A stretch of DNA of 8,868 nucleotides, from positions 1 to 8,868 of the forward strand of contig JAQXRK010000062.1 of the NCBI GenBank assembly GCA_029218485.1, given 5' to 3'. Made by a program: the position numbers and the translations under genes. The notes beneath the pieces were generated by a model. The model was not told the DNA's origin. It did no database searches and saw nothing but the letters and a program-made list of their open reading frames with translations. Source of the stretch: a bacterium. Lineage in GTDB: Bacteria; Bacillota; Clostridia; Christensenellales; CAG-138. This document shows, piece by piece, positions 1 to 5,593 of the stretch. Each line of letters opens with the position of its first letter. The stretch's first letter is position 1.

Positions 1-477
1 GCCGGCTCCGCTTCCGGCCACGGGGTTCCAGATGATATGTACCTGTGACAAATCCAGTGTCCTCCAACCCAGGGAATACTCGTGCTTTTAATGATACCAT
101 ATATGCGGTGGCTTTTGCAAAAAAAGTATCGAACCCGCGGCGATGGCCGCCCCGCCGCCGCAGTACCCACCCCGGCCATACCGGCGCATGTGAAGGCTCC
201 GTTGTTCCCGGTCATCTTGCGCGCCTCGGTGCTCGGCGCCCGTGTCATGCCAACACAACCGGCACATGCCCCTTCCCCGGCACATCCGGAATGCCCTCCA
301 TTCAGGTCGCCCCTCTCGCGGGGGTGGACATGCCGCTTCCCCGTTCACATCCGGAATGCTCCGCCGCACAGCAACAGGTGCATGGCGTGCCCGGCTTCGC
401 CCATGCGGCCGCGGTGCCCGCCCTTTCAAAACCCCGCCGCCCCCTTTGCAGGCAGCCGGTAACCGGATTTTGCGAAC
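1..477. other. GC-rich intergenic stretch with an imperfect direct repeat; no convincing gene
   Basis: No reading frame here looks like a real protein. The open frames on both strands overlap each other, lack good ribosome binding sites and translate to Pro/Arg/His/Cys-rich strings typical of GC-rich non-coding DNA. A short plus-strand frame open from base 1 stops at 46-48 and could be the tail of an upstream gene, but it is too short to judge. Bases 49-140 are AT-richer. Bases 141-470 are very GC-rich and contain an imperfect repeat of about 34 bases (261-294 and 326-359) sharing CACATCCGGAATGC. Between the copies is a small hairpin with CCCC (310-313) against GGGG (321-324). CCGGTAACCGG at 456-466 is an 11-base palindrome just upstream of the promoter, a weak operator candidate. 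Function unknown. Confidence 0.6.
261..359. repeat. Two-copy imperfect direct repeat
   Basis: Bases 261-294 and 326-359 match over about 34 positions with a few changes. Both read roughly GG(C)ACATGCC, then CTTCCCCG, then CACATCCGGAATGC. Start-to-start spacing is 65 bases. The unit is not coding and shows no CRISPR-like regularity, since only two copies are visible. It may be a dispersed intergenic element of the host or a chance local duplication. Confidence 0.6.
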
Positions 478-506
478 TTGACAGAAGCATCGGGTTTTGA
501 TACTAT
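478..506 (+). promoter_or_regulatory. Sigma-70/SigA-type promoter for the riboswitch-MFS unit
   Basis: A perfect -35 box TTGACA (478-483) is followed by 17 bases and a -10 box TACTAT (501-506; 4 of 6 matches to TATAAT). The -10 is preceded by TGA (498-500), an extended -10 TGn motif. Transcription would start near 512-514, about 20 bases before the first base of the riboswitch P1 stem. That placement, right before a structured leader, supports the call. The palindrome CCGGTAACCGG (456-466) just upstream could bind a regulator, but that is speculation. Confidence 0.8.
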
Positions 507-531
507 GAGTTGAATTTCATAACAGGCGGAA

Positions 532-631
532 TTCTTCTAAAAGAGAAAACTCTACCGGCGGTACAGCCCGCGAGCGAAAGCCAATCCGGTCGGAATCCGG
601 AGCCGACAGTGAAGTCTGGATGAGAGGAGAA
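532..631 (+). ncRNA. Variant FMN riboswitch aptamer (RFN element) with altered J1/2-P2
   Basis: Hand alignment to the FMN riboswitch finds P1 TTCTTC (532-537) with GGAGAA (626-631); P3 558-561 with 568-571; a two-pair P4 with GAAA loop (574-581); P5 TCCGG/CCGGA (585-589/597-601); then GCCGACAGTGAAGTCTGGATGAGAG (starting 602) giving P6 and J6/1, all in family order. Bases equivalent to the flavin-stacking adenines (A573, A606) and the uracil-edge-reading adenine (A620) are kept. The normally invariant GGGGCAGGGTGAAATTCCCG segment is replaced by TAAA plus a small AGAG-AAAA-CTCT hairpin (538-553). The G before ACCGG is T553, and the conserved G before ATYYGG is A583. The ring-binding floor is intact, while bases contacting the phosphate and dimethylbenzene side differ. 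A flavin-like ligand other than FMN is inferred. A decaying canonical element is the alternative, but preserved P1 and P2 pairing argues against it. Confidence 0.85.
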
Positions 632-722
632 AGGAAGCGCTGCAGATGCTTTTTTTGATTCTCATCTTGACGGACAAGCAGCAAGGCATCTGAAAAGGTG
701 CCTTTTTTCTTGCCTTTTCAGA
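618..722 (+). promoter_or_regulatory. Riboswitch expression platform with competing helices
   Basis: Two exclusive folds can be drawn. Fold A: 618-626 (GGATGAGAG, the aptamer J6/1) pairs with 659-667, and nested inside it 630-638 pairs with 648-656. This destroys the ligand pocket, captures 648-652 and leaves the terminator 683-690/697-704 free to form. Fold B: the aptamer closes P1 with 626-631, freeing 643-652 (CAGATGCTTT) to pair over 10 positions, one a wobble, with 683-692 (AAGGCATCTG). That removes the 5' half of the terminator. Ligand binding should favour fold B and read-through, an ON switch. A further 10-pair hairpin, 689-698 with 713-722, is also incompatible with the terminator. 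The pairings are read from sequence; the regulatory direction is inferred. Confidence 0.7.
683..710 (+). terminator. Regulated intrinsic terminator in the MFS leader
   Basis: AAGGCATC (683-690) pairs with GGTGCCTT (697-704) over 8 positions, including one T-G wobble, around the loop TGAAAA. The 3' arm runs into a six-T tract at 703-708. It lies between the aptamer and the MFS ribosome binding site, with no gene before it except the leader, as expected for riboswitch attenuation. Its 5' arm is also the 3' arm of the proposed antiterminator. Confidence 0.75.
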
Positions 723-766
723 ACAAAACGCCCCCATGGCAGGGGGTGAACCGCCGAACGCGAAGT

Positions 767-772
767 GGAAGG
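767..772 (+). promoter_or_regulatory. Ribosome binding site that fixes the MFS start
   Basis: GGAAGG lies 9 bases before ATG 782. The frame is also open to an ATG at 698, but that codon lies inside the terminator hairpin and has no Shine-Dalgarno site. It would also add about 28 polar residues before the first membrane helix. The start at 782 is therefore preferred. Confidence 0.75.
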
Positions 773-781
773 TGCGAGAAA

Positions 782-1954
782 ATGGAAAGCAAAAACAAAA
801 CGAAACGGATTGGACTCCTGGGAATCGCAGCGATTATGCTTGCAAGCAGCCTGCCCGTCATGGTCGGCAATGCAATCACGCCCGCATTGCCCCAGCTTGG
901 AGAGGTGTTTGGCCTTGGCAACTACGCCTCGTGGCTTGTCACGGCGCCGGCTCTGGGCGTGGTTGCAACGGCGATCCTGTTCGGGAAACTGATCGACAGG
1001 AAAGGCCCCTATTATGCAGCGTTTTTGGGCTTGTTGTTCTATGGCGTATTTGGCGTGGCGGGGGCTTTTATGCCCAATGCGGCAGCGATTTTTATTGACA
1101 GATTTCTCCTTGGCGCGGCTACGGCGGCAATTATGAGCGCGAGTGTGGCGCTCATCGCCGCGTTCTTTGAAGGGGAGAAACAGCTGAAAATCATCGCAGT
1201 GCAGGGCATGTCGATGGAGCTTGGCGGCGTCATCTTTTTAAGCGTAAGCGGGGTGCTGGCGGGCTTTTCGTGGCAGTATCCGTTTTATATCTACGCGCTT
1301 GGGTTTGCAGCGCTGATCATGCTGCTGCTGTTCATACCGAAATGCGGCAGAGCCGCCGAAAAAAAGGTCGAGACGCAAGTGGCAGCCGAGCGCCAGGGCG
1401 TGCCCGTTTCTGTCGTGCTGCTGGTCGTCTTTTTCGGCATGCTGATGTTCTTTACGGCAATGGTCTCCCTCCCGATCTATTTGCAGAACGATCTTGGCTA
1501 CAGCCCCTCCTTTACAGGGAATTATCTCGCAGCGCTGGATCTGATCTCCGTACTGGCAGCCGGTGTAATGCCGAAGCTCGTTGCAAAGATCCATGAAAAG
1601 GGCTGCCTGCTCGTGGCGTTTTTGTGCTATGGGATCGCATTTGTGATCTATTTCCTGTCGGGGCATCTGGCAGCGCTGGTGATCGCGGTCCTGTTTGCAG
1701 GGGCGGGATTCGGGCTTTCCACCCCGCTCTTCAACAGCCTTGTCGTGAGAAAAAGCGCACCGGAGAAAAAGGGTACGAATATCAGCCTTTGCACGATGGC
1801 GATGTTCTCCGGGCAGTTTCTGTCCGCCCTGCTGGTTTCGGTATTTACCGGAAGGAGCCTGTTTGCCGCGGCGGCCATCATCGCATTGTGCATCGGGCTT
1901 GCCATTCTGCCGGTGGCGGGCATGTACCAGAAAAAGGGTGCTGCGCGGAAATGA
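782..1954 (+). CDS. MFS exporter (DHA1-like, 12 helices), likely drug or metabolite efflux
   Basis: The 390-residue protein matches the usual length of 12-helix major facilitator proteins. Its hydrophobic segments fall into two sets of six around a charged central loop (about 186-207, AAEKKVETQ...). The signature loop between helices 2 and 3 is present as GKLIDRKG (68-75, motif A with D72 and R73). Helix 4 carries RFLLGAATA (107-115), with the conserved Arg of motif B. The N-terminus is short and basic (MESKNKTKR), as expected inside the cell. These are traits of proton-driven efflux pumps of the DHA1 group. Substrate cannot be read from the sequence. The gene is alone behind a promoter and a variant FMN riboswitch, so export of a flavin analogue or flavin breakdown product is a reasonable inference. 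It ends shortly before a convergent terminator. Confidence 0.9.
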   Translation: MESKNKTKRIGLLGIAAIMLASSLPVMVGNAITPALPQLGEVFGLGNYASWLVTAPALGVVATAILFGKLIDRKGPYYAAFLGLLFYGVFGVAGAFMPNAAAIFIDRFLLGAATAAIMSASVALIAAFFEGEKQLKIIAVQGMSMELGGVIFLSVSGVLAGFSWQYPFYIYALGFAALIMLLLFIPKCGRAAEKKVETQVAAERQGVPVSVVLLVVFFGMLMFFTAMVSLPIYLQNDLGYSPSFTGNYLAALDLISVLAAGVMPKLVAKIHEKGCLLVAFLCYGIAFVIYFLSGHLAALVIAVLFAGAGFGLSTPLFNSLVVRKSAPEKKGTNISLCTMAMFSGQFLSALLVSVFTGRSLFAAAAIIALCIGLAILPVAGMYQKKGAARK

Positions 1955-2040
1955 CGTCCGAGCGACGGTTCGATGGATGAGAAGAACCAATCGGAATCGC
2001 GCAGGCAGGCGCTCTCTCTGCCGGGCGCTTCCGGCATGAC

Positions 2041-2078
2041 AAAAGGGCATGCAGCCGCTGCGGCGCATGCCCTTGTTT
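2041..2078. terminator. Bidirectional hairpin terminator between converging MFS and phage genes
   Basis: AAGGGCATGC (2043-2052) pairs perfectly with GCATGCCCTT (2065-2074). Inside it, after a bulged A, GCCG (2054-2057) pairs with CGGC (2061-2064) around a CTG loop. The plus strand continues TTGTTTG. On the minus strand the hairpin is followed by TTTTGTC. It lies 86 bases after the MFS stop and about 90 bases past the last phage stop, so it can serve both units. The T tracts are short, so efficiency is uncertain. Confidence 0.75.
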
Positions 2079-2165
2079 GATGTCCCCGGTCTGACAGCCG
2101 CCCGCATCCCCGCTTGGGGAAAGCCGCCGTCCTGTGAGCGGCCGCCCTCTTAGTGGGAACGGCGC

Positions 2166-2969
2166 TCAGAAGAACGGATATTCCCGAACGAGGTCGAGAT
2201 ATCCCCTGCCGCCCACGCTCGCGATGATCTCCTCGCGGTAGCGCGCGCTCGTCTCATCGGCGCCGGAATACACGGCAAGCCGCTCCGCGGGCGTGAGACC
2301 CTCGAGGAACAGGCGGCAGTTGCGCTCCGTCGTACCCGTCGTCCTGCTGCCCGCTCCACCGCCGCCGCTGCGCTTGAGCGAATCGGTATACAGCCCGAGC
2401 GCCGTGCGGTAGGCGAGCAGGTACGCCTCGTTCTCGTTCTCCTGGTTCTGCATGGCGACGGATAGCTCGCGCTCCTTCTCCCGGTCAACCGCCTCCATCA
2501 GCAGCTTGCCGAGCTGCGCGCCGTATTCGCTCTCCAGCGCCGCAACGTTATCCGCCTCGTCCTGCAGCTGGCGGCTCTTCACATCGGTGACATAGGTGGA
2601 GCTGCCCATGCCGCGCGAGAGCGCATCCGCGTCCAGCTCGGCGCGGTAGCGGGCCGTTCTCTGGCCGCGCTCCCGGATCGCGCTGTCATAACCGGGGCGC
2701 AGCCACGCGGCGATCTGGTCTCTGAGCGTCTCCCCGTCCACGGCGGTGTACGCCAGCTTCTCCGGCCGGTACGCCCGATAGAGCGTGTCCACATAGTCGG
2801 AGAGCGATGGTGTTTTGCGCGCGCCGGAGCCGCTGCGCCCGCTTAAGCCGCCCCGGCTCAGGTCGTATACCCCGCCCTGCATCTGGCTGAGGCTGATGCC
2901 GGAATCCCGGAGCGGCGATGCCGCCGGGCTTTTGACGCCCGTTCGATTCAGCACATTGGTCCTGATCAT
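2166..2969 (-). CDS. Unrecognised helical phage virion protein, last gene of the cassette
   Basis: I do not recognise a family for this 267-residue protein. The N-terminal 55 residues are Gly/Ser-rich and probably flexible. Residues about 56-200 are largely helical and charged, including a long Glu/Lys/Arg/Gln-rich stretch (about 132-182) that could form a coiled coil. A Gly-rich linker (SGGGGAGS, 201-208) leads to a short globular end with LTPAERLAVYSG. ATG 2969 follows AAAGGAACC with good spacing, 25 bases after the 62-aa gene. There is no signal peptide or membrane segment. Its place after the neck/tail gene suggests a structural or internal (ejected) virion protein of a short-tailed phage. 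This rests on position and helical character only. Confidence 0.7.
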   Translation of the reverse strand: MIRTNVLNRTGVKSPAASPLRDSGISLSQMQGGVYDLSRGGLSGRSGSGARKTPSLSDYVDTLYRAYRPEKLAYTAVDGETLRDQIAAWLRPGYDSAIRERGQRTARYRAELDADALSRGMGSSTYVTDVKSRQLQDEADNVAALESEYGAQLGKLLMEAVDREKERELSVAMQNQENENEAYLLAYRTALGLYTDSLKRSGGGGAGSRTTGTTERNCRLFLEGLTPAERLAVYSGADETSARYREEIIASVGGRGYLDLVREYPFF

Positions 2970-2994
2970 ATTCTGGTTCCTTTCCTGTTTTCTG

Positions 2995-3183
2995 CTATTG
3001 CTGTCCCGAAAGATAGTCCTCGATCTCCAGCAGCTTCTGGTACAGCGTTTCGAGGTTCTGGTTCAGGTTCGCTTCGTTGAGCGCCACGGCGATGTTGTAT
3101 TGCTCGCGCGACTGGCCCCTTTCCGCCATGCGCTGCAAATACACGGGGAACATCGCCTGCACGCCCGTCGGTTCATATGCCAT
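2995..3183 (-). CDS. Small helical phage protein, function unknown
   Basis: A 62-residue protein whose start at 3183 is set by AAAGGAGAACC a few bases upstream. It begins MAYEPTG, then is predicted almost wholly helical, with regular leucine spacing over about 35-58 (NLETLYQKLLEIEDYL), a short coiled-coil-like segment. It lies 35 bases after the propeller-like gene and 25 bases before the last gene of the cassette. The leaders of this gene and the next share a similar AAAGGA-ACCAG layout. It could be a minor virion component or assembly factor working with the 267-aa product. No family is recognised. Confidence 0.7.
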   Translation of the reverse strand: MAYEPTGVQAMFPVYLQRMAERGQSREQYNIAVALNEANLNQNLETLYQKLLEIEDYLSGQQ

Positions 3184-3218
3184 CTGGTTCTCCTTTCCCT
3201 TTCGCCGGCTGCGCCCGC

Positions 3219-4640
3219 TCAGAGCACGCGGCGCTTGGCGTCGAGCAGCAGCTCCACGCCGCCGTCGACCGTGAAGCGCGCGCCGTTCTCGTTGGACAGG
3301 CGGAGGCAGAACGCGCGCCCGTCGCCGGAGAGCGGCGCTTCGAGCACATCCGCCGGCGAGGCCGGCATGAGCCGGTCGAAGAAGACCGTTGCGCCGCCGG
3401 AGATCGCCTCCACCGCGATCACGCCGCCGCTGCCGCGCAGGTACAGCTCCCGCAGCTGTTTCACGGCGATCTTGCCGCCGAGATCCGTCATCGGCGTGCG
3501 CCAGTAGGCCCGGATCTCGGCGCCGTCATAGCTGTCCCCCTCGTCGAAGCGGCACACGCGCCCATCCCCCGCAAGCAGGAACAGCACGCCGCCGTCCGCC
3601 TGCAGCCCATGGATGGTGAACCCGTCGCGCACCATATAGGTGCCGCGGGGCAGGTCGTATGTCACCAGCGCGTTGTTCACGGCGCTGCCGCCGGTTTTGA
3701 CCGCGAAGTAGAGCCGGTCGCGGCATGCCGCGCCGCGGCAGTCGGAGAGGTCCGCGTCCGCAAGAAACGCCTTGATCTTGTCCGCATCGGCCGCGCGGCG
3801 CACGGTCTGGCCGTCGAAGTAGTACATGCCCGTCTCCGTCAGGAAGTACAGCACGTCCCCCACGCGCACGCACGCCGTGTGCACCGGCTGCGCCATGGAG
3901 GCGTTCACCGGGTAAATGCGGTAGTTGCCGGGCCGGTCGCCGAGCAGGCGGTAGAGCGAGTCCCGCTTGAAGATGAGCAGCTGGTTCGAGAGCGCGAACA
4001 GCCCCGTGATCGGGTCGCTATCCGTGCCGACCTCCACATGCCCGCCGCCAACGTTTTCCGAGGCCGCGCTTTGGGACCAGTCCTCCACGGTGCGCTCATC
4101 GCCCGGCGCGCAGCTCCAGTACAGCCTGCACGGATGGTTCGGGTCGCCCGCGGCGAACAGCCGCCCGTAATAGAGCTCCAGCAGGCCCACCGGCGCGTCG
4201 GAGAGCTGCTCTGCGCTGCCGAATGCCGCCGCGGCGGACGCGCCGTCCCACTTGACGATCTGCTGCGCGCCGCCCGCCATGAGCAGGTATTCGGTGCTGG
4301 CGATCTTGAGCGTCTGAAAATCGGCCTGCACGGCCGGCGCCGCGAAGGCCGCGAGCGTCTGCCATGCGTCGGCGCCCTCGCCGAGCACCTGCAGGCCATC
4401 GGCGGTCGCCGTCACAAACCGGCGCACGCCGTCCTTGTGCCATACGGCCAGCCGCAGCACGGACTCCGGCGACGGATGCGCCGGCGCACAGTGCCGCACG
4501 TAGCCCCTCGCCACCGCCAGGCGGCCGCCGTCGGTATCCATGTTGCGCGCATCGGGGCTCTCGCCGGCGTGGATGTTGTTCTCGCACGCGCTCTGATTGA
4601 TGCCGAGAAACTCGGGGATGCGGTATTGCTGCAATGCCAT
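3219..4640 (-). CDS. Beta-propeller-like phage neck/tail protein
   Basis: At 473 residues this is the largest complete gene of the cassette. The N-terminus has the motif GINQS...ESPDARNMD, then GGRLAVARGY (about 13-47). Similar openings are seen in phage neck or tail proteins of the P22 gp10 (DNA stabilisation) kind and related propeller proteins. The rest is a run of short beta repeats with aromatic/Asp/Gly turns: FVTATADGLQVLG, YLLMAGGAQQIVKWDG, GRLFAAGD, LIFKRDSLYRLLGD (about 224-237), VLYFLTETGMYYFDGQ, RLYFAV and VLFLLAGDGRVCRFDEGD. This pattern fits a several-bladed propeller with a beta-rich C-terminal domain. Start 4640 follows GAGGGGGG, 12 bases after the adaptor stop. The likely role is sealing the head-tail junction or forming the short tail. 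The exact homolog is inferred from architecture. Confidence 0.7.
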   Translation of the reverse strand: MALQQYRIPEFLGINQSACENNIHAGESPDARNMDTDGGRLAVARGYVRHCAPAHPSPESVLRLAVWHKDGVRRFVTATADGLQVLGEGADAWQTLAAFAAPAVQADFQTLKIASTEYLLMAGGAQQIVKWDGASAAAAFGSAEQLSDAPVGLLELYYGRLFAAGDPNHPCRLYWSCAPGDERTVEDWSQSAASENVGGGHVEVGTDSDPITGLFALSNQLLIFKRDSLYRLLGDRPGNYRIYPVNASMAQPVHTACVRVGDVLYFLTETGMYYFDGQTVRRAADADKIKAFLADADLSDCRGAACRDRLYFAVKTGGSAVNNALVTYDLPRGTYMVRDGFTIHGLQADGGVLFLLAGDGRVCRFDEGDSYDGAEIRAYWRTPMTDLGGKIAVKQLRELYLRGSGGVIAVEAISGGATVFFDRLMPASPADVLEAPLSGDGRAFCLRLSNENGARFTVDGGVELLLDAKRRVL

Positions 4641-4652
4641 GGCCGTCCCCCC

Positions 4653-5192
4653 TCAGTAGATGTTCTCGAAGCGGTATGCGTCCAGCTCGCCCGCGTGCCG
4701 CCTGAGCGCGCGCCGCATCTGGCTGTAGAGCTGGAAGCCCGCCTGTGCCGCCGCGGCCGCGTCGCCCGCGGCGCGCTCGCGCGCCACCGCGTATGTCACG
4801 AGCGCGCCGTGGCATGGCTCCGGCAGCTCCGGCACATCCGTATCCGCGGCGAGCATGGCCGGCATATAGCGGTAGGTCAGCGCCGCCGGTCCGTCCGCCG
4901 TGCAGGGAACGCGGATCAGGCTCGTGCCCGCGCCGTAGTAGAAGGGCAGGCGCTTGCCGTCCTTCCTGAGCGCCGTCACCTTGATGCAGGGGCGCTCCAG
5001 ACCGGCCAGATCGATCGTTCCGCAGAGAATCTCGGTCTGCTCCGTGCGCCGCGGCTGCACCGCGTCCGTCATGTCGATGATCGCATCGTTGAGATACCGC
5101 GTGAGCTTGTCGCGCCACGTTTCGAGCGTCTGCGCATCCGTGCCCCGGTCGAGCTGCTGCAGCGCGGCCGTCAACAGTTCCTGCAATGTCAT
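4653..5192 (-). CDS. Head-tail adaptor/connector-like phage protein
   Basis: A 179-residue protein opening MTLQELL, a short helix, then a helix with RYLNDAIIDM (about 31-40) and a small beta-rich middle (TEILCGTIDLAGL..., CIKVTALRKDGKRLPFYY). It ends in a helical pair (about 127-165) and RFENIY. This layout, a YxNDA-type helix followed by a contact domain, resembles phage adaptor proteins that dock under the portal. The position between capsid and propeller-like genes agrees. ATG 5192 follows GGGGGAGG and overlaps the stop of an upstream 28-aa ORF as ATGA, implying translational coupling. Family membership is not certain. Confidence 0.65.
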   Translation of the reverse strand: MTLQELLTAALQQLDRGTDAQTLETWRDKLTRYLNDAIIDMTDAVQPRRTEQTEILCGTIDLAGLERPCIKVTALRKDGKRLPFYYGAGTSLIRVPCTADGPAALTYRYMPAMLAADTDVPELPEPCHGALVTYAVARERAAGDAAAAAQAGFQLYSQMRRALRRHAGELDAYRFENIY

Positions 5193-5275
5193 GTCCGCTC
5201 ATCCTCCCCCGCCCGATTTCGGTCGGCTGCCCGTTTCCGGGCGGCTGCCCCCTCCGGGTGTTTTTTCAATGTCAT
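5189..5275 (-). CDS. 28-aa highly charged small ORF coupled to the adaptor gene
   Basis: This ORF starts at ATG 5275, 17 bases after the stop of the 92-aa gene, behind an AGGGGGAG site at good spacing. It ends in TGA sharing bases with the adaptor ATG (ATGA at 5192-5189). The product begins MTLKKHPEG and is dominated by Arg, Lys, Asp, Glu and Ala. It fills a gap that otherwise would be the only long one in the cassette. Its first codons, ATG ACA TTG, and its leader copy those of the adaptor gene, so it probably arose by a local duplication. It may be a small virion or nucleic-acid-binding protein, or a leader whose translation feeds ribosomes to the adaptor. No family is recognised. Confidence 0.55.
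   Translation of the reverse strand: MTLKKHPEGAAARKRAADRNRAGEDERT
5211..5264. repeat. Three imperfect 18-bp tandem repeats
   Basis: Units at 5211-5228, 5229-5246 and 5247-5264 all begin GCCC. The first two end GGCGGCT or TCGGCT, with a CGG core; the third is more diverged. Eighteen bases equal six codons, so the array repeats six-residue blocks (PEGAAA, RKRAAD, RNRAGE) in the 28-aa ORF without shifting its frame. Each unit can form a small CCG/CGG hairpin, for example GCCCG-TTTC-CGGGC at 5229-5242, which invites slippage. Confidence 0.6.
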
Positions 5276-5292
5276 GTTCGTCCGCTCCCCCT

Positions 5293-5571
5293 TCATCCGA
5301 TGCGCTTGCCGCCATTCCTTTCATAAGCGCCCGCACGCTGCGCGCTCTCCACGCGCACGCGCCTGCCGGAGGCGATCAGCGCCGCGAGGCTTTCCGGCAC
5401 CTCGACCGGGATGCCGGTCGGCACGCGGAAAAAGTGTCCGTTGATGCCGCCCTCCCAGTGCGTTTCGCCGTGCAGCGGCTCGAGGCGGATGGTCACGCGC
5501 GGCTCCCTGCTGAGCGCGGCGCAGGTCTCGTTCACAATGTGCTGCATCTCGGTTTCCGTCAGATACTGCAT
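5293..5571 (-). CDS. Small conserved-looking phage head protein, function unknown
   Basis: This 92-residue protein begins with a helix (MQYLTETEMQHIVNETCAAL), followed by a beta segment reading ...VTIRLEPLHGE. It then has a compact core HFFRVPTGIPVEVPESLAALI (about 47-67), ending in a basic tail (ERNGGKRIG). The G-I-P-V-E-V-P pattern recalls small proteins encoded just after capsid genes in phages of this type, but no function is established for it that I can name. Start 5571 follows GGAGGGAAG at good spacing. It lies between capsid and adaptor genes, separated from the capsid gene by a strong hairpin. It could be a head decoration or head-completion factor. Confidence 0.7.
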   Translation of the reverse strand: MQYLTETEMQHIVNETCAALSREPRVTIRLEPLHGETHWEGGINGHFFRVPTGIPVEVPESLAALIASGRRVRVESAQRAGAYERNGGKRIG

Positions 5572-5593
5572 GCTCTTCCCTCCAATCGGCTGC

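Noticed and set aside
11..28. LPATG-like sorting motif in a short plus-strand frame near base 11
   Set aside because: No hydrophobic segment and basic tail follow, and the frame is not supported as a gene.
127..141. GTATCGAACCCGCGG resembling a minus-strand tRNA T-loop
   Set aside because: The flanking bases do not pair as a T stem, and no acceptor, anticodon or D arm could be drawn around it.
45..500. Overlapping open frames on both strands in the left intergenic block
   Set aside because: Several frames are open at once, with low-complexity Pro/Arg/Cys-rich products, no ribosome sites, and one running into the promoter. They look like GC-driven chance frames.
698..781. Upstream start for the MFS protein at ATG 698
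   Set aside because: The codon lies inside the terminator hairpin, has no ribosome site and adds a polar extension. GGAAGG at 767-772 points to ATG 782.
8..2035. Shared CGCTTCCGGC near 8-17 and 2026-2035 as possible attachment sites
   Set aside because: A 10-base match in GC-rich DNA is expected by chance, no integrase is present, and the MFS unit between them looks like host DNA.
3177..5444. A 755-codon open frame on the plus strand
   Set aside because: It is an antisense shadow of the propeller-like and adaptor genes with no domain pattern and no ribosome site. The minus-strand genes there have proper Shine-Dalgarno sites and phage-like sequences.
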